DNA of 64,000 nt from Rhizobium leguminosarum bv. viciae USDA 2370 (GCF_002008365.1 NZ_MRDL01000051.1:248001-312000); one strand, 5' to 3'. Numbered from the stretch's first letter, positions 17,827 through 27,071 are shown. The notes: generated from the letters alone by a model not told the origin. Translations and numbers: made by a program.

Positions 17827-17881
17827 TTTTTTCTTTTCTCAGATTTCGGACGAGAAGGGCGAAGCGTTCGCGTTCGTTCAT
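17711..17881 (-). CDS. Possible 56-residue protein bridging DUF4297 and SMC genes
   Basis: An ATG at 17881 overlaps the DUF4297 stop (ATGA) and opens a frame MNERERFALLVRNLRKEKNE that runs into the SMC gene in another frame, ending at 17711. The first 18 residues are outside the SMC gene and look protein-like. Either it is a leader that couples translation of the weakly initiated SMC gene, or it is the eroded start of a small middle component. Most of it overlaps the SMC coding region, so confidence is low. Confidence 0.3.
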   Translation of the reverse strand: MNERERFALLVRNLRKEKNETLELRKAGIVVPDRKEGADDRLSPEADDHLGNERGR

Positions 17882-18936
17882 TGGCGTTGGTACTCGTAGA
17901 GGATCATGGCGGCGATCGCGGCGTCGTCGGCGGTGGGCGACCAAGCCCGCACCACGTCCCGAACTTCCACGACGGCCTCTTGCAGAGCTACGGTGAAATC
18001 GTGGCGTCCATTGAAAATCGGTTCAATAGCGGACGCGAGCTTCGGCGCGACGTGTCGTAGCGTTTCCCAGCGGGTTCTGCGCTCGATCTCATAACGGTCC
18101 CACGCCTTCATGATCGCCGTGACCCTGACGAATCCCAGCGGCTGGAGAAATGGAGCGACATTCGCCCAGCTAGGCGCCGTGTGCTCGCCATGGACACCGA
18201 GGAATGATTCAACGTCGGACCTCTTGAGGACATGTGCGGCGTCGAACTCCGCCAAAGTGCGTACTGCGGGCTGGGGCTTCGCCTTCCGTCTGCATTCGCC
18301 GGACAGGGCGTCAAAGAACGTCTTCGCGCCGCGTTCGCTTCCCGTGCGCTTGAAAAGGACGTCGGCCACCTGTCCGACGACGGTGTGATGCGCGTTGTCG
18401 AAGTGGAGCGGGCTGTAGTGCAGGTGGTAGTACGGCAGGTGCGTCGCCACCACGAACGCGGCATCTTCGGCGCTCATTGCGACGCCGAGTTCTTTCAAGG
18501 AGTCCTTGTCGAGTGTTGTCAGGCAATGCTCGCCGACATCCAAGCTGAGTTTGGGCATGGGCATGTTCGTCACCATCACGGCTCGGTCGATGCACGTCGA
18601 GAAGCGCCTAATGTTATCGAACATTTTTCCCGCGACAGAAGCGCCGGGGCCGCCGCCGTCCTTCTCCTTCCTCCGCTCCGTGAACCGGCTTACCGTCCAG
18701 TTTCCGCTCTTGCGCGTTTTTACCTGGTAAAAGACGACCTTCTTCGGCGTCGCCTCGTGGTCGAGTTCCAAGATATCGTCGTGGGATTCGAACAAGAAAG
18801 CGTAGGATTGATCTGTAAGGTGGAGCGCGAGCATCCGTTGGATTCCCCACGCATACTGGTAGTCAAGGCGCTCGGTCAGGACCGCGCCGCCTTCCTCGCG
18901 TTTCGCTTGTTGTTTTATCTTCTCGACTACGCCCAT
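17878..18936 (-). CDS. DUF4297 (Cap4/LmuA-type) nuclease
   Basis: A 352-residue protein. The N-terminal domain begins REEGGAVLTERLDYQYAWGI, the usual DUF4297 opening. It is followed by the PD-(D/E)xK catalytic core: FESHDDILELD (Glu50, Asp53/54) and FYQVKTRKSG (Gln71, Lys73). DUF4297 nucleases are effectors of Cap4 in CBASS, LmuA in Lamassu and several ABC-three-component systems, degrading DNA once infection is sensed. No CBASS SAVED or cyclase domain is seen, so pairing with the downstream SMC ATPase is favoured. The ATG at 18936 is preferred to the upstream TTG because DUF4297 starts there. Confidence 0.8.
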   Translation of the reverse strand: MGVVEKIKQQAKREEGGAVLTERLDYQYAWGIQRMLALHLTDQSYAFLFESHDDILELDHEATPKKVVFYQVKTRKSGNWTVSRFTERRKEKDGGGPGASVAGKMFDNIRRFSTCIDRAVMVTNMPMPKLSLDVGEHCLTTLDKDSLKELGVAMSAEDAAFVVATHLPYYHLHYSPLHFDNAHHTVVGQVADVLFKRTGSERGAKTFFDALSGECRRKAKPQPAVRTLAEFDAAHVLKRSDVESFLGVHGEHTAPSWANVAPFLQPLGFVRVTAIMKAWDRYEIERRTRWETLRHVAPKLASAIEPIFNGRHDFTVALQEAVVEVRDVVRAWSPTADDAAIAAMILYEYQRQ

Positions 18937-19025
18937 CTCGCCCCGACGCGAATCAATATCCTCTGCGGCAGCCGAGAGTAGCAAAGTGTTCGTGAATAAC
19001 GACAGTAATCAAAGCAGTTGGAGCA

Positions 19026-19397
19026 CTATCCACGGGCAGGGATGCATGGCTCTGGCGCGAGCGATTCCTTTTGCTCGCTTGATCGAGCCAGCTCAAATAG
19101 CGGTACGCATCCTTCGCTGAGCACGAAGGATGTCTCCTCGGCTTCTGACGGCAGCATATAGAGAACGTCCAGCGGCAGTTCTTCACCAGCGAGGTAGATC
19201 TCGCTTTTCAGACGCGACAGCGGCTCGCCGGATGGGCCGACGATCAGGATGTCGAAGTCGTTGCCGGCGCGGACGAGCGAAGACCCAAACATGAAGGATT
19301 CGAACTCGCACAGCGAGGCGCAGGTATCGAGAAGGTGTCTCGCCACTTCACCGGCCGTCTTCAACGCCCCTTCAGAAGCGGCTTGAGCTCTTCCCAT
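19026..19397 (-). CDS. Minimal nucleotidyltransferase (MNT-like)
   Basis: A 123-residue protein with the nucleotidyltransferase signature FMFGSSLVRAGNDFDILIVG: Gly38-Ser39 then Asp47-x-Asp49, the pair that binds Mg and the nucleotide. The C-terminal sheet is short (LPLDVLYMLPSEAEE), as in MNT-type antitoxins that add AMP to HEPN toxins. No HEPN partner is adjacent, and the length is near the family minimum. The start overlaps the end of the unrecognised gene upstream by 37 bases, so it is co-transcribed with it. The target is unknown. Confidence 0.7.
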   Translation of the reverse strand: MGRAQAASEGALKTAGEVARHLLDTCASLCEFESFMFGSSLVRAGNDFDILIVGPSGEPLSRLKSEIYLAGEELPLDVLYMLPSEAEETSFVLSEGCVPLFELARSSEQKESLAPEPCIPARG

Positions 19398-20002
19398 TTC
19401 ATCACCTTGCAGCCTAGTTCCTGTCCGGCTTCGATAGCCTTCTGGGTAGGCTTTCCATTCGGATTGATGTTCCACACGACATCGACCGCACCGAACCGGT
19501 CCCATAAGCTCCGCACGGCTTCGGCCGTAGGCTCGTATTCCATGACCATGCCAATCCGAAGCTTTCGGCCGTCTGCGAGCGTCACGCTATGGATCCGATC
19601 AAACTCTCGATCGATGGACGTCACGGATCGGAGCTGCCTGATCAGCCGGTCGGAAAAGAAGAACTCCTTGTGGGCGGCCGTCTTTACGTTGTCGTCCTGA
19701 ATAGCTGAGGTGAGCGTCCCGCTGTTGCCCCAGCCGATCTTCTGACCTTCGAGATATTTGATGGCGGCCCCTTCCCACACGGTGCCTTTTCTATAGCCGC
19801 AGAGGAAGTCCATCTCGGGATATTGCTGGTGGTATCCCTTCGCCAAGGTGACATCGATGAAGTCGGCGTCTGATATCACGGCGACGGATTCCGGCCGGCT
19901 CTGAGCCGTAATCTTTATCGCGTCTCCACGGATATTCTCCGCCCCCGTCACGCCGCGAACATCATGGATAGATTTGAGGGCGTATGCGACCTGCCAGCTC
20001 AT
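19361..20002 (-). CDS. Unrecognised protein between HNH nuclease and nucleotidyltransferase
   Basis: A 213-residue protein whose ATG overlaps the HNH stop (ATGA), so translation is coupled. Visible features are an alpha/beta opening (VAVISDADFIDVTLAKGYHQ), a Gly-rich stretch (CGYRKGTVWEGAAIKYLEGQ) and a final Rossmann-like element (VDVVWNINPNGKPTQKAIEA, then GQELGCKVMKWEELKPLL). No signal peptide or membrane segment is seen. I do not recognise the family. Its position between two enzymes of conflict systems suggests a sensor, effector or immunity role. Confidence 0.7.
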   Translation of the reverse strand: MSWQVAYALKSIHDVRGVTGAENIRGDAIKITAQSRPESVAVISDADFIDVTLAKGYHQQYPEMDFLCGYRKGTVWEGAAIKYLEGQKIGWGNSGTLTSAIQDDNVKTAAHKEFFFSDRLIRQLRSVTSIDREFDRIHSVTLADGRKLRIGMVMEYEPTAEAVRSLWDRFGAVDVVWNINPNGKPTQKAIEAGQELGCKVMKWEELKPLLKGR

Positions 20003-20691
20003 GCGAAAATCCCGTCCATTTCTGCTGGATACCGTAAGCCGCTCCCAGCGACGTCGCAGACGTGCCGCTCGGAAAGACCTCTGACGTGTTCCAAGTATCG
20101 AGCGAAAGTATCCTTCTCCGCGTCGGTCGCATGATGCAGGTTTGCCTTCATGATCGCCAGGATGCGGAAATGGTTCGGCAGGATGACGCTTCGCATCCGC
20201 TGGGACCAGGTCTTCGCGGTTTCGGACTCCGGGTCGAAGTCGAAAGCCTCGCCGTCCACAGGCGCGAACTCCTTCCATACCGCCTTGTTTTCGCTCATGG
20301 CGGCAGTGACCGCGTCACGCACCTGCCCGCGCTCGTCGTAGGCCCGGATTCCCTGCTTATGCGCGAGCGCCCCAAGGTGCTCCGCCTTCCATCCCAGCAA
20401 CGTGTTGCGAGGGTAGGCGTCCGGATCCTTGTCTATGATCGTGTGGCACGTCGGGCATAGGAGGATGAGATTTTCGAACGTGTCCGGTTCGAACTCTCCT
20501 GCTGGACGTTCTTCCCGGCGCGGGCCGTCCTCGCCGTGCGGGATGACATGCGCCATCTCCGCAATATGCTTGTCACCTCCCATTTCCGCGGGGAAGAGGG
20601 GAGCGAGGCAGTCAGGACGCTGGCAATGGCCGGCGGCCGCCGAGAAGAGGCGCAGTCTCAACTCTGTCGGGATATGCTTTCGATCTGCCAT
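19999..20691 (-). CDS. HNH endonuclease-domain protein
   Basis: A 230-residue protein with an N-terminal HNH domain. Zinc-binding pairs are CQRPDC (after LFSAAAGH) and CPTCH, the catalytic His is in IAEMAHVIPHGEDGP, and the Asn-containing stretch is FENLILLCPTCH. The remaining 120 residues are mainly helical and charged and belong to no family I know. The architecture is that of HNH effectors in restriction and other defence cassettes, cutting DNA at a site set by the partner domain. It is the first gene of the leftward run; a terminator-like hairpin separates it from the sequence further right. Confidence 0.82.
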   Translation of the reverse strand: MADRKHIPTELRLRLFSAAAGHCQRPDCLAPLFPAEMGGDKHIAEMAHVIPHGEDGPRREERPAGEFEPDTFENLILLCPTCHTIIDKDPDAYPRNTLLGWKAEHLGALAHKQGIRAYDERGQVRDAVTAAMSENKAVWKEFAPVDGEAFDFDPESETAKTWSQRMRSVILPNHFRILAIMKANLHHATDAEKDTFARYLEHVRGLSERHVCDVAGSGLRYPAEMDGIFA

Positions 20692-20746
20692 AGGTGGGCC
20701 TTAAGTTCGGACGCAATCCGAAATGGCACCGATGGCTCAAGGATTC

Positions 20747-20770
20747 AAGCCCGGCATGAACGCCGGGCTT
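20747..20770. terminator. Hairpin terminator candidate
   Basis: A perfect 9-bp stem (AAGCCCGGC / GCCGGGCTT) with a 6-base loop, followed by a short T run. It lies upstream of the HNH gene and could end transcription arriving from either side. Confidence 0.65.
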
Positions 20771-20785
20771 TCTGATCCTCAATCC

Positions 20786-20912
20786 TTAGAGATTGCCCAT
20801 GCCGCCGTCGATGACGAGCTCGCTGCCGACGATGAAGGAGGCCTTCGTCCGAAGCTAGGAAAACGATCGTCTTCGCAACTTCCGACGGGTCGCCGAAAAG
20901 ACGAAGGGCAAG
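20786..20912 (-). pseudogene. Short-chain dehydrogenase, C-terminal remnant
   Basis: The leftward frame reads FGDPSEVAKTIVFLASDE and then, after a frame shift, ASFIVGSELVIDGGMGNL and a stop. This is the unmistakable end of an SDR-family oxidoreductase. Nothing upstream of it remains, and the sequence changes at once into the DUF1254-like fragment on the other strand. It marks a recombination joint. Confidence 0.75.
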
Positions 20913-21446
20913 GTGAACCAGATCCTCTACTGGTCGCGGCCGCTCGACTGGCACAACCAGACCCTGACGCCCAATCCCGACGCGATCTATCTGATGGCAT
21001 TCACCGACACTAAGGACGTGGGGCCCGTCGTGATCAAGGTGCCGCCCGTCGAGGGCGGCTCGATCAACGGCAACATCGTCAACATCTGGCAGATGGCGCT
21101 TGAAGATGCAGGCCCGTGCGGCGCCGATCAGGGCAAGGGTGGCAAGTATCTCGTGCTGCCGCCGGGATACAAGGACAAGGTCCCGGACGGGTACATCCCG
21201 CTCCAGTCCGACACCTTCGGCGGATACGCGCTTCTGCGATCGAACCTTGCCAGCCACAGTGATGCCGACGTTGCGAAGTCCGTCGCCTATGCAAAACGGC
21301 TGAAGGTCTACCCTCTCTCGCAAGCCGCGAACCCTCCCGAGACGGTCTTTACCGATGCCGAGGGTGTCTCTTCAACGGCTTCTGGCTGCGTGGCATCGGC
21401 CACATACACGCTCCGCTGGACCTCTACGCCTTTTTGTTGCATCTAA
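20913..21446 (+). pseudogene. DUF1254-family fragment
   Basis: About 150 residues of a DUF1254 protein are readable (LTPNPDAIYLMAFTDTKDVG, VIKVPPVEGGSINGNI, AKRLKVYPLSQAANPPETVF). The N-terminal domain start and the C-terminal DUF1214 half are missing. After about 21360 the coding sense switches to another frame (FNGFWLRGIGHIHAPLDLYA), which is foreign to this family. It is a decayed gene sandwiched between the SDR remnant and the helicase gene, a distant relative of the intact gene at 9274-10686. Confidence 0.7.
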
Positions 21447-21468
21447 AGGTTAGTAAGGGGGCAGGAAC

Positions 21469-24400
21469 ATGGATGACATTGCAGGCATCGCGCCCGATCA
21501 AGGCGAAACCTCGATCTTTCAAAGCAATCTGTCTGTCGAGGCGAAGATCGAAAAGGCAAGAACTGAACTTCTTGATCTCTCCGCGCGCAATCGACTGCTG
21601 AACGTTCCCCGCTTCTCCAAGAGCGCCAAGACCATCGACGTCGTCGAGGAGAAGTCGTCCGAGATCTTCAGGGTTCTAGTCTCCGAGTCGAAGACAATGA
21701 CTTTCCTGGCGGGCGCGAAGGGGCGCGACAACAAGGATGGCGACGACGGCGAAGAACTGATCGAACTCGCGCTCCCCGATGACGACGAGCGCGACGCCCA
21801 AGGGCGGCTCGTCCGTCATGGCGACACCAAGCTTCAGACGCGGATGACTCCGAACGCGCTGCAGAAGCGTCTGCTCGACCTCTACTTCGACGCCCGGACC
21901 CTCGAGGAGGAGCAGGGCGTGAACATCCTGTTCCTTGGACTCGGCACTCTGAAATGGATTGATCCGAACAACAGCGAGAATATCAGATACGCGCCTCTGA
22001 TCCTCGTTCCCGTCTCGCTCGAAAGAGGCAGCGCCGCCGAGCGCTTTCGCCTTCGTGCGCGTCAGGAAGACTTCGCATCGAATCTTTCTCTGGAGGCGTT
22101 CCTCGACCGCATCCATAAGATCTCAATGCCAGCCTTCGAAGCGAACGACGAGTTCTCCTTTGACGACTACGTTGCCAAGGTCGCCGAAGCCGTTTCGATG
22201 AAGCCGAACTGGTCGGTCCAACCCGACGACATCGTGCTCGGATTCTTCAGTTTCGCGAAGTTCCTGATGTATCGAGACCTCGATCCGACACTGTGGCCAA
22301 AGGATTCGAAGTTCACCGACCGGCCGCTCGTGACAGGACTCGTCTCCAACGGTTTCGAGCGGACGGATGAGATGCTGGCGGAAGACGCCAACATCGATGC
22401 CCACATCTCGCCTGCCGAAATGACCCATATCGTCGACGCGGACAGCTCCCAGACCGCGGCGATCCATGAAGTCCGCCGCGGCCGCGATCTTGTTATTCAA
22501 GGTCCGCCCGGAACCGGCAAGTCGCAGACGATAGCGAACATCATCGCCTCGGCGGTGGCCGACGGTAAGACGGTTCTCTTCGTCGCCGAGAAGATGGCCG
22601 CTCTGGAGGTCGTGAAAAGGCGTCTCGATCAGGCCGGCGTTGGCGACGCCTGTCTCGAGCTTCACAGCAACAAGGCAAACAAGCGGGGACTCCTCGCGGA
22701 ACTGCAACACACCTGGGAACTGGGCGCTCCGAAAGGGGAGTCCGGGAGCTCGGTAACGCAGCGCCTCACCGACGCTCGTGACCAGTTGAACGCGCACCCC
22801 CTCAGGATACATCGGGTCTACCAACCTTACTCGCTCTCGCCGTTCCAAGTGATGGGCCACCTGGCGCGACTTCGCCGACAGGGAATGACGCCATCCGACA
22901 TCGAGCTGCCCGCCGCCGCGCAATGGAATCCTGAAGCGCGGGACCGGGCAAAGTCGATCCTCGTCGAACTGGCCGAACGCATCAAGGACATGGGCCTCCC
23001 AAAGTACCATCACTGGTATGGCGTGGGCCTGACAGGCATCACCCCGCTCGACCTCGAGAGGCTTACGTCGAGACTAACGTCGACCAATGCGGAGCTGGCT
23101 GAACTCCGCTCGAGCATGGATTCGGTCGCAGGGCTCCTCGAACGCGCACCTCCACCATCGCTTGACGCCTTCTCGGAGGTGGCGACGATCGCTGATCGCG
23201 TGGCGTCCTGCCCCTCGGAGATCGCTTCAACGGCGCTGGCCGACGACGTCTGGTCCTCGGAACTGGAACGCGTGCGCGGTCTGGTCGCCGGCGGGGCCGA
23301 ATTCTCCAGGCAGGCCACTGAAGTGGCGAAGTTCCTTACGCCGGCCGCTTGGGATTTCGATCCGGAGCCAGTTTCGCTTCAGTTCGGACGACTGCCGGCG
23401 ACGTTCCCACAGAGCGGATTCGAGACGATCGGCAAGCTCGCCCAGGTGCTTCCCCGATTCCTGTCCGCCGCGAACGCTCTGCGTACGCTGCTTGCGGTCG
23501 AAGCGCTGCCGACGCTGGGTTCGATCGACCGCCTGATCGTCATCGGTCAGAGGGTCGCGGAGGCGCCCGACGCCAGCCCCGACGCCTTTGTGGCGGCCAT
23601 TTGGGAGCGCGGACTGGATCAGGCTTCCGACTTAGCGGAAGCCGTGTCGGAATTCAGACGTGTCCGAAGCGAACTTGAAGGCAAGGTTTCGGATCAGGCT
23701 TGGGAGACCGATCTCTCGCAGGTTCGAACGGCGGTCGCCGTGCATGGAAAGCGGTTCTTCAAATTCTTGAGCGGGGACTGGCGAAAGGCGAAGGCGCTAC
23801 TGAAGACGGTGATGCCCGCGGAATACCCACCGGGCGAGACGGTCCGCCTCCTCGATCTCCTTCAGAAGGGGAAGACGGCGAGGGCGGTTGTCAAGGACGG
23901 CGATGGACTCGGCCGCTCTGCCTTCGGCGCCGACTGGCGAGGAGAGAAGTCAGATCCCAAACCTCTCGAAAACCTGGTCCTTTGGATGCGGAGCCTTCGT
24001 GGCGTCGGGACGGAGGCAAGGCTCATCGCGGGCAGGCTGTCCGACAAGAGCGCCGTCGGCGCGAGAGGCGAGCAAGTAAGAGGTCTGTACGAGGAAACGA
24101 GAGGGCTTATGTCAGCGCTCTGGTCCGACCTCGGCGATGTCGCCTCGAATATGTTTTCGGATGCGGCTGGACCAGATAGCGTGCCCCTTCCTCAGGCTAC
24201 GCAGTTCGCGCGCGAAGTCGCCGAAGCCGATGCAGCCTTCCTGCCGCTTGTCAAAAACATCCCCGATTCAAACGGGGAGCGCCTCGCAGTCCTGAAGTTG
24301 CTGACGTTCGCCCGCGTCCTGAAATCAAAGATCCTGAGCCTCGAGTCTTTGGGCCTGTCGGCATTCGGCGCCCTTTGGAACGGTCCCACATCGGAATGGA

Positions 24401-27033
24401 ACAAGCTTTCCGATATAGTGGAGTGGATCTCCGGCAATGCCGATATCCGCATGCTGGCTTCACGCGTCTCCGATCGAACGGCCGTCGCTGCACGTGCTCG
24501 CGAGGCGTCGGCAAGGTCCGAGGTTCTGATTCATGACCTCGAAGCCCTGATCGCATTTCTCAAGGCCGATCCGGAGGTCGTTTTCGGAAGCGCCCAGCTT
24601 CCTGCGTCCCAACTTGACGTCGTCGGGCACAAGCTGACGAAGTGGATCGAAACCGAGGAGCAGTTGTCGAAGTGGGCCGCCTTCCGCGGTCGTGCGGAAG
24701 ACGCAAACGGCGCCGGGGTAGGGCTAGTCGTCGAAAGACTCGAAGATGGTCGCGTCCAGGCGGATGCGGTCGTGCCCTATGTCGAAATGGCGATCTACGA
24801 GGCAATCCTTCGAGACCAGCAGGGCAAGGACCCGGAACTCGCCCGGTTCGACGGGGAAGTCCACGGGCGGCTGGTGAACGAGTTCGCGTCTTTGGATCGA
24901 AGCCGCATGGCCCTTTCTCGCATCGATGTCGTCCGCGCGCATCATAAGCGCATCCCGCAGATCAGCGGGCTCGGACCAGTTGGAATTCTTAGAGGCGAGA
25001 TGGCGCGGCGTCGCGGCCACATGCCGATCCGGCAACTCATGCAGCGCGCCTCACCGGCGATCCAGGCCTTGAAGCCCGTCTTCATGATGAGCCCGCTCTC
25101 CATCGCGCAGTTCTTGCCGCCGGGGGTGCTCGAATTCGATCTTCTCGTCATGGACGAGGCCAGTCAGATTCAGCCCGTCGACGCATTGGGTGCCGTTGCT
25201 CGTGCCAAGCAGGTCGTGGTCGTCGGCGACGAACGGCAGTTGCCGCCGACGCGGTTCTTCTCGAAGATGACGTCAAGTTCCGGGGACGAGGACGACGACG
25301 GTCAGGATGGCGCGCAGGTTTCCGATATCGAGAGCATTCTAGGCCTGTTTTCGGCCCGAGGTCTGCCCGAGAAAATGCTGCGCTGGCATTACAGAAGTCG
25401 GCACCAGTCGCTGATCGCCGTCTCCAACAGTCAATTCTACGACAGCAAGCTTTTCATCGTCCCGAGTCCTTACACAGCGGAAGCAGGCATGGGTCTTCGG
25501 TTCCACCACGTGCCGGGCGGTGTCTTCGAGGAGGGCGCCAACAAGGTTGAGGCAAAGATGGTCGCAGAAGCGATCATCCGGCACGCGCTTCAGTCACCTG
25601 AACTTTCGTTGGGCGTTGCTGCGTTCTCGATAAAGCAGCGCAGAGAAATCCAGGATCAGTTGGAACTCCTGCGCAGGCTCAATCCGCAGACGGAGGAATT
25701 CTTCCATTCTCATCCGAGCGAGCCGTTCTTCATCAAAAATCTCGAAAACGTCCAGGGCGACGAAAGAGACGTCATCCTGATCTCGGTCGCTTATGCGAAG
25801 AACGCTCAAGGATTCATGGGCATGCGCTTCGGGCCTCTCGGAGCGGAAGGCGGCGAACGTCGCCTCAACGTGCTGATTAGCCGCGCGAAGAGACGTTGCG
25901 AGGTCTACGCATCGATCACGGACGAGGACATCGATCTCGAGCGAGGCAAGGGGAAGGGCGTCTTCGCGTTCAAACTCTTCCTGCACTACGCCCGCACGGG
26001 GCGTCTCTCGATGACGCAGCGTACCGATCGCTCCATGGACAGCGTTTTCGAAGAACAGGTCATGGCAGCCCTTCAGGAGCGAGGATACCAGGTTCATCCG
26101 CAGGTCGGCATCGCCGGCTTCTTCATCGATCTTGCCGTGGCAGACGAGCAGGTTCCGGGCAAGTACATTCTCGGCATCGAATGTGACGGCGCCGCCTACC
26201 ATGACTCGCGGTCGGCGAGAGATCGAGATCGGCTCCGCCAAGCGGTTCTCGAAGATCACGGATGGACCATCTATCGCATCTGGAGCGCCGACTGGTTCCA
26301 GCGCCCCAAAGCCGAGCTCGAGCGCCTCGTCACTGCAATCGAACGCGCGAAGGTGGACGCCGTATCTGGTGCCGTGAGGAACCATGCGAAACGGGCAGTC
26401 CCCGTCGAAGTCGTAACGATCGAGCGCGCCGACGTCACGGAGATCGGCCTCCAGCAGGTCTCGTTTGAAAGCTCCACGCCCATGTATGAGGAGGCGTCGC
26501 TTTCGCCCCAGCGAGAGACAGAACTCCATGAGGCGCCGATCGGTATTCTGTCCGAATTGGTGAAGAATACCGTCGAAGTCGAAGGCCCCGTCCATCTGGA
26601 CGAAGTGGTCACGCGTGTTCGAAGCGCGTGGGGTCTGCTGCAAGCAGGGAACCGGATCAGAAGTCATGTCGGCCACGCGATCGACGTCGCGGTCGGTGGG
26701 GCGCACGTTTATCGCTCGGGCGACTTCCTGTTGTGGCCGGGGGCGGAAATTCGCCTGCGCGACCGCAGCACCGTATCGTCGTCGGGTCTCCGTAGGATCG
26801 AAACGATCCCGCCGATGGAGATCGATCAGGGCCTGATCTCGGTAATCGGAACTGGCCTGGGCGCGATGGAGGATGAAGCGGTCAACGCGATCGCCCGTGG
26901 TCTAGGCTTCAAGTCGACGAGCAGCCAGTTGCGGGAACTGATTGTTTCCCGGATCGAGGTTTTGAAAGCCTCGGGCGCACTGCTCATCCGCGATGGAATG
27001 CTGGTCGCGGGGGATGAGGCGATTCCGGGGTGA
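21469..27033 (+). CDS. DUF4011 / SF1 helicase / Vsr-like nuclease / DUF3320 giant defence protein
   Basis: A single 1854-residue protein. The N-terminal DUF4011 region begins ARTELLDLSARNRLLNVPRF. Walker A follows at residues 345-352 (GPPGTGKS, Lys351), then a long helical middle, the DEAS Walker B at 1229-1232 (LLVMDEASQIQP) and SF1 motifs such as LRWHYRSRHQSLIA and FIKNLENVQGDERDVILISV. Near the C terminus lies a Vsr/DUF559-type nuclease core (ILGIECDGAAYHDSRSARDR, Glu1571 and Asp1573) and a DUF3320-like tail. The DUF4011-helicase-Vsr arrangement was reported among anti-phage genes in bacterial screens (named hhe, as I recall). It acts alone in the cytoplasm, presumably unwinding and cutting foreign DNA. 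The ATG follows AGGA. Confidence 0.85.
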   Translation: MDDIAGIAPDQGETSIFQSNLSVEAKIEKARTELLDLSARNRLLNVPRFSKSAKTIDVVEEKSSEIFRVLVSESKTMTFLAGAKGRDNKDGDDGEELIELALPDDDERDAQGRLVRHGDTKLQTRMTPNALQKRLLDLYFDARTLEEEQGVNILFLGLGTLKWIDPNNSENIRYAPLILVPVSLERGSAAERFRLRARQEDFASNLSLEAFLDRIHKISMPAFEANDEFSFDDYVAKVAEAVSMKPNWSVQPDDIVLGFFSFAKFLMYRDLDPTLWPKDSKFTDRPLVTGLVSNGFERTDEMLAEDANIDAHISPAEMTHIVDADSSQTAAIHEVRRGRDLVIQGPPGTGKSQTIANIIASAVADGKTVLFVAEKMAALEVVKRRLDQAGVGDACLELHSNKANKRGLLAELQHTWELGAPKGESGSSVTQRLTDARDQLNAHPLRIHRVYQPYSLSPFQVMGHLARLRRQGMTPSDIELPAAAQWNPEARDRAKSILVELAERIKDMGLPKYHHWYGVGLTGITPLDLERLTSRLTSTNAELAELRSSMDSVAGLLERAPPPSLDAFSEVATIADRVASCPSEIASTALADDVWSSELERVRGLVAGGAEFSRQATEVAKFLTPAAWDFDPEPVSLQFGRLPATFPQSGFETIGKLAQVLPRFLSAANALRTLLAVEALPTLGSIDRLIVIGQRVAEAPDASPDAFVAAIWERGLDQASDLAEAVSEFRRVRSELEGKVSDQAWETDLSQVRTAVAVHGKRFFKFLSGDWRKAKALLKTVMPAEYPPGETVRLLDLLQKGKTARAVVKDGDGLGRSAFGADWRGEKSDPKPLENLVLWMRSLRGVGTEARLIAGRLSDKSAVGARGEQVRGLYEETRGLMSALWSDLGDVASNMFSDAAGPDSVPLPQATQFAREVAEADAAFLPLVKNIPDSNGERLAVLKLLTFARVLKSKILSLESLGLSAFGALWNGPTSEWNKLSDIVEWISGNADIRMLASRVSDRTAVAARAREASARSEVLIHDLEALIAFLKADPEVVFGSAQLPASQLDVVGHKLTKWIETEEQLSKWAAFRGRAEDANGAGVGLVVERLEDGRVQADAVVPYVEMAIYEAILRDQQGKDPELARFDGEVHGRLVNEFASLDRSRMALSRIDVVRAHHKRIPQISGLGPVGILRGEMARRRGHMPIRQLMQRASPAIQALKPVFMMSPLSIAQFLPPGVLEFDLLVMDEASQIQPVDALGAVARAKQVVVVGDERQLPPTRFFSKMTSSSGDEDDDGQDGAQVSDIESILGLFSARGLPEKMLRWHYRSRHQSLIAVSNSQFYDSKLFIVPSPYTAEAGMGLRFHHVPGGVFEEGANKVEAKMVAEAIIRHALQSPELSLGVAAFSIKQRREIQDQLELLRRLNPQTEEFFHSHPSEPFFIKNLENVQGDERDVILISVAYAKNAQGFMGMRFGPLGAEGGERRLNVLISRAKRRCEVYASITDEDIDLERGKGKGVFAFKLFLHYARTGRLSMTQRTDRSMDSVFEEQVMAALQERGYQVHPQVGIAGFFIDLAVADEQVPGKYILGIECDGAAYHDSRSARDRDRLRQAVLEDHGWTIYRIWSADWFQRPKAELERLVTAIERAKVDAVSGAVRNHAKRAVPVEVVTIERADVTEIGLQQVSFESSTPMYEEASLSPQRETELHEAPIGILSELVKNTVEVEGPVHLDEVVTRVRSAWGLLQAGNRIRSHVGHAIDVAVGGAHVYRSGDFLLWPGAEIRLRDRSTVSSSGLRRIETIPPMEIDQGLISVIGTGLGAMEDEAVNAIARGLGFKSTSSQLRELIVSRIEVLKASGALLIRDGMLVAGDEAIPG

Positions 27034-27071
27034 GAAGCGTTGGAAGAAGCGACGCGACGGGCCGCCGAGGC

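Noticed and set aside
25594..26706. A 370-residue minus-strand frame inside the giant helicase gene
   Set aside because: It is the complement of the helicase and nuclease motifs, with no ribosome-binding site or recognisable family.
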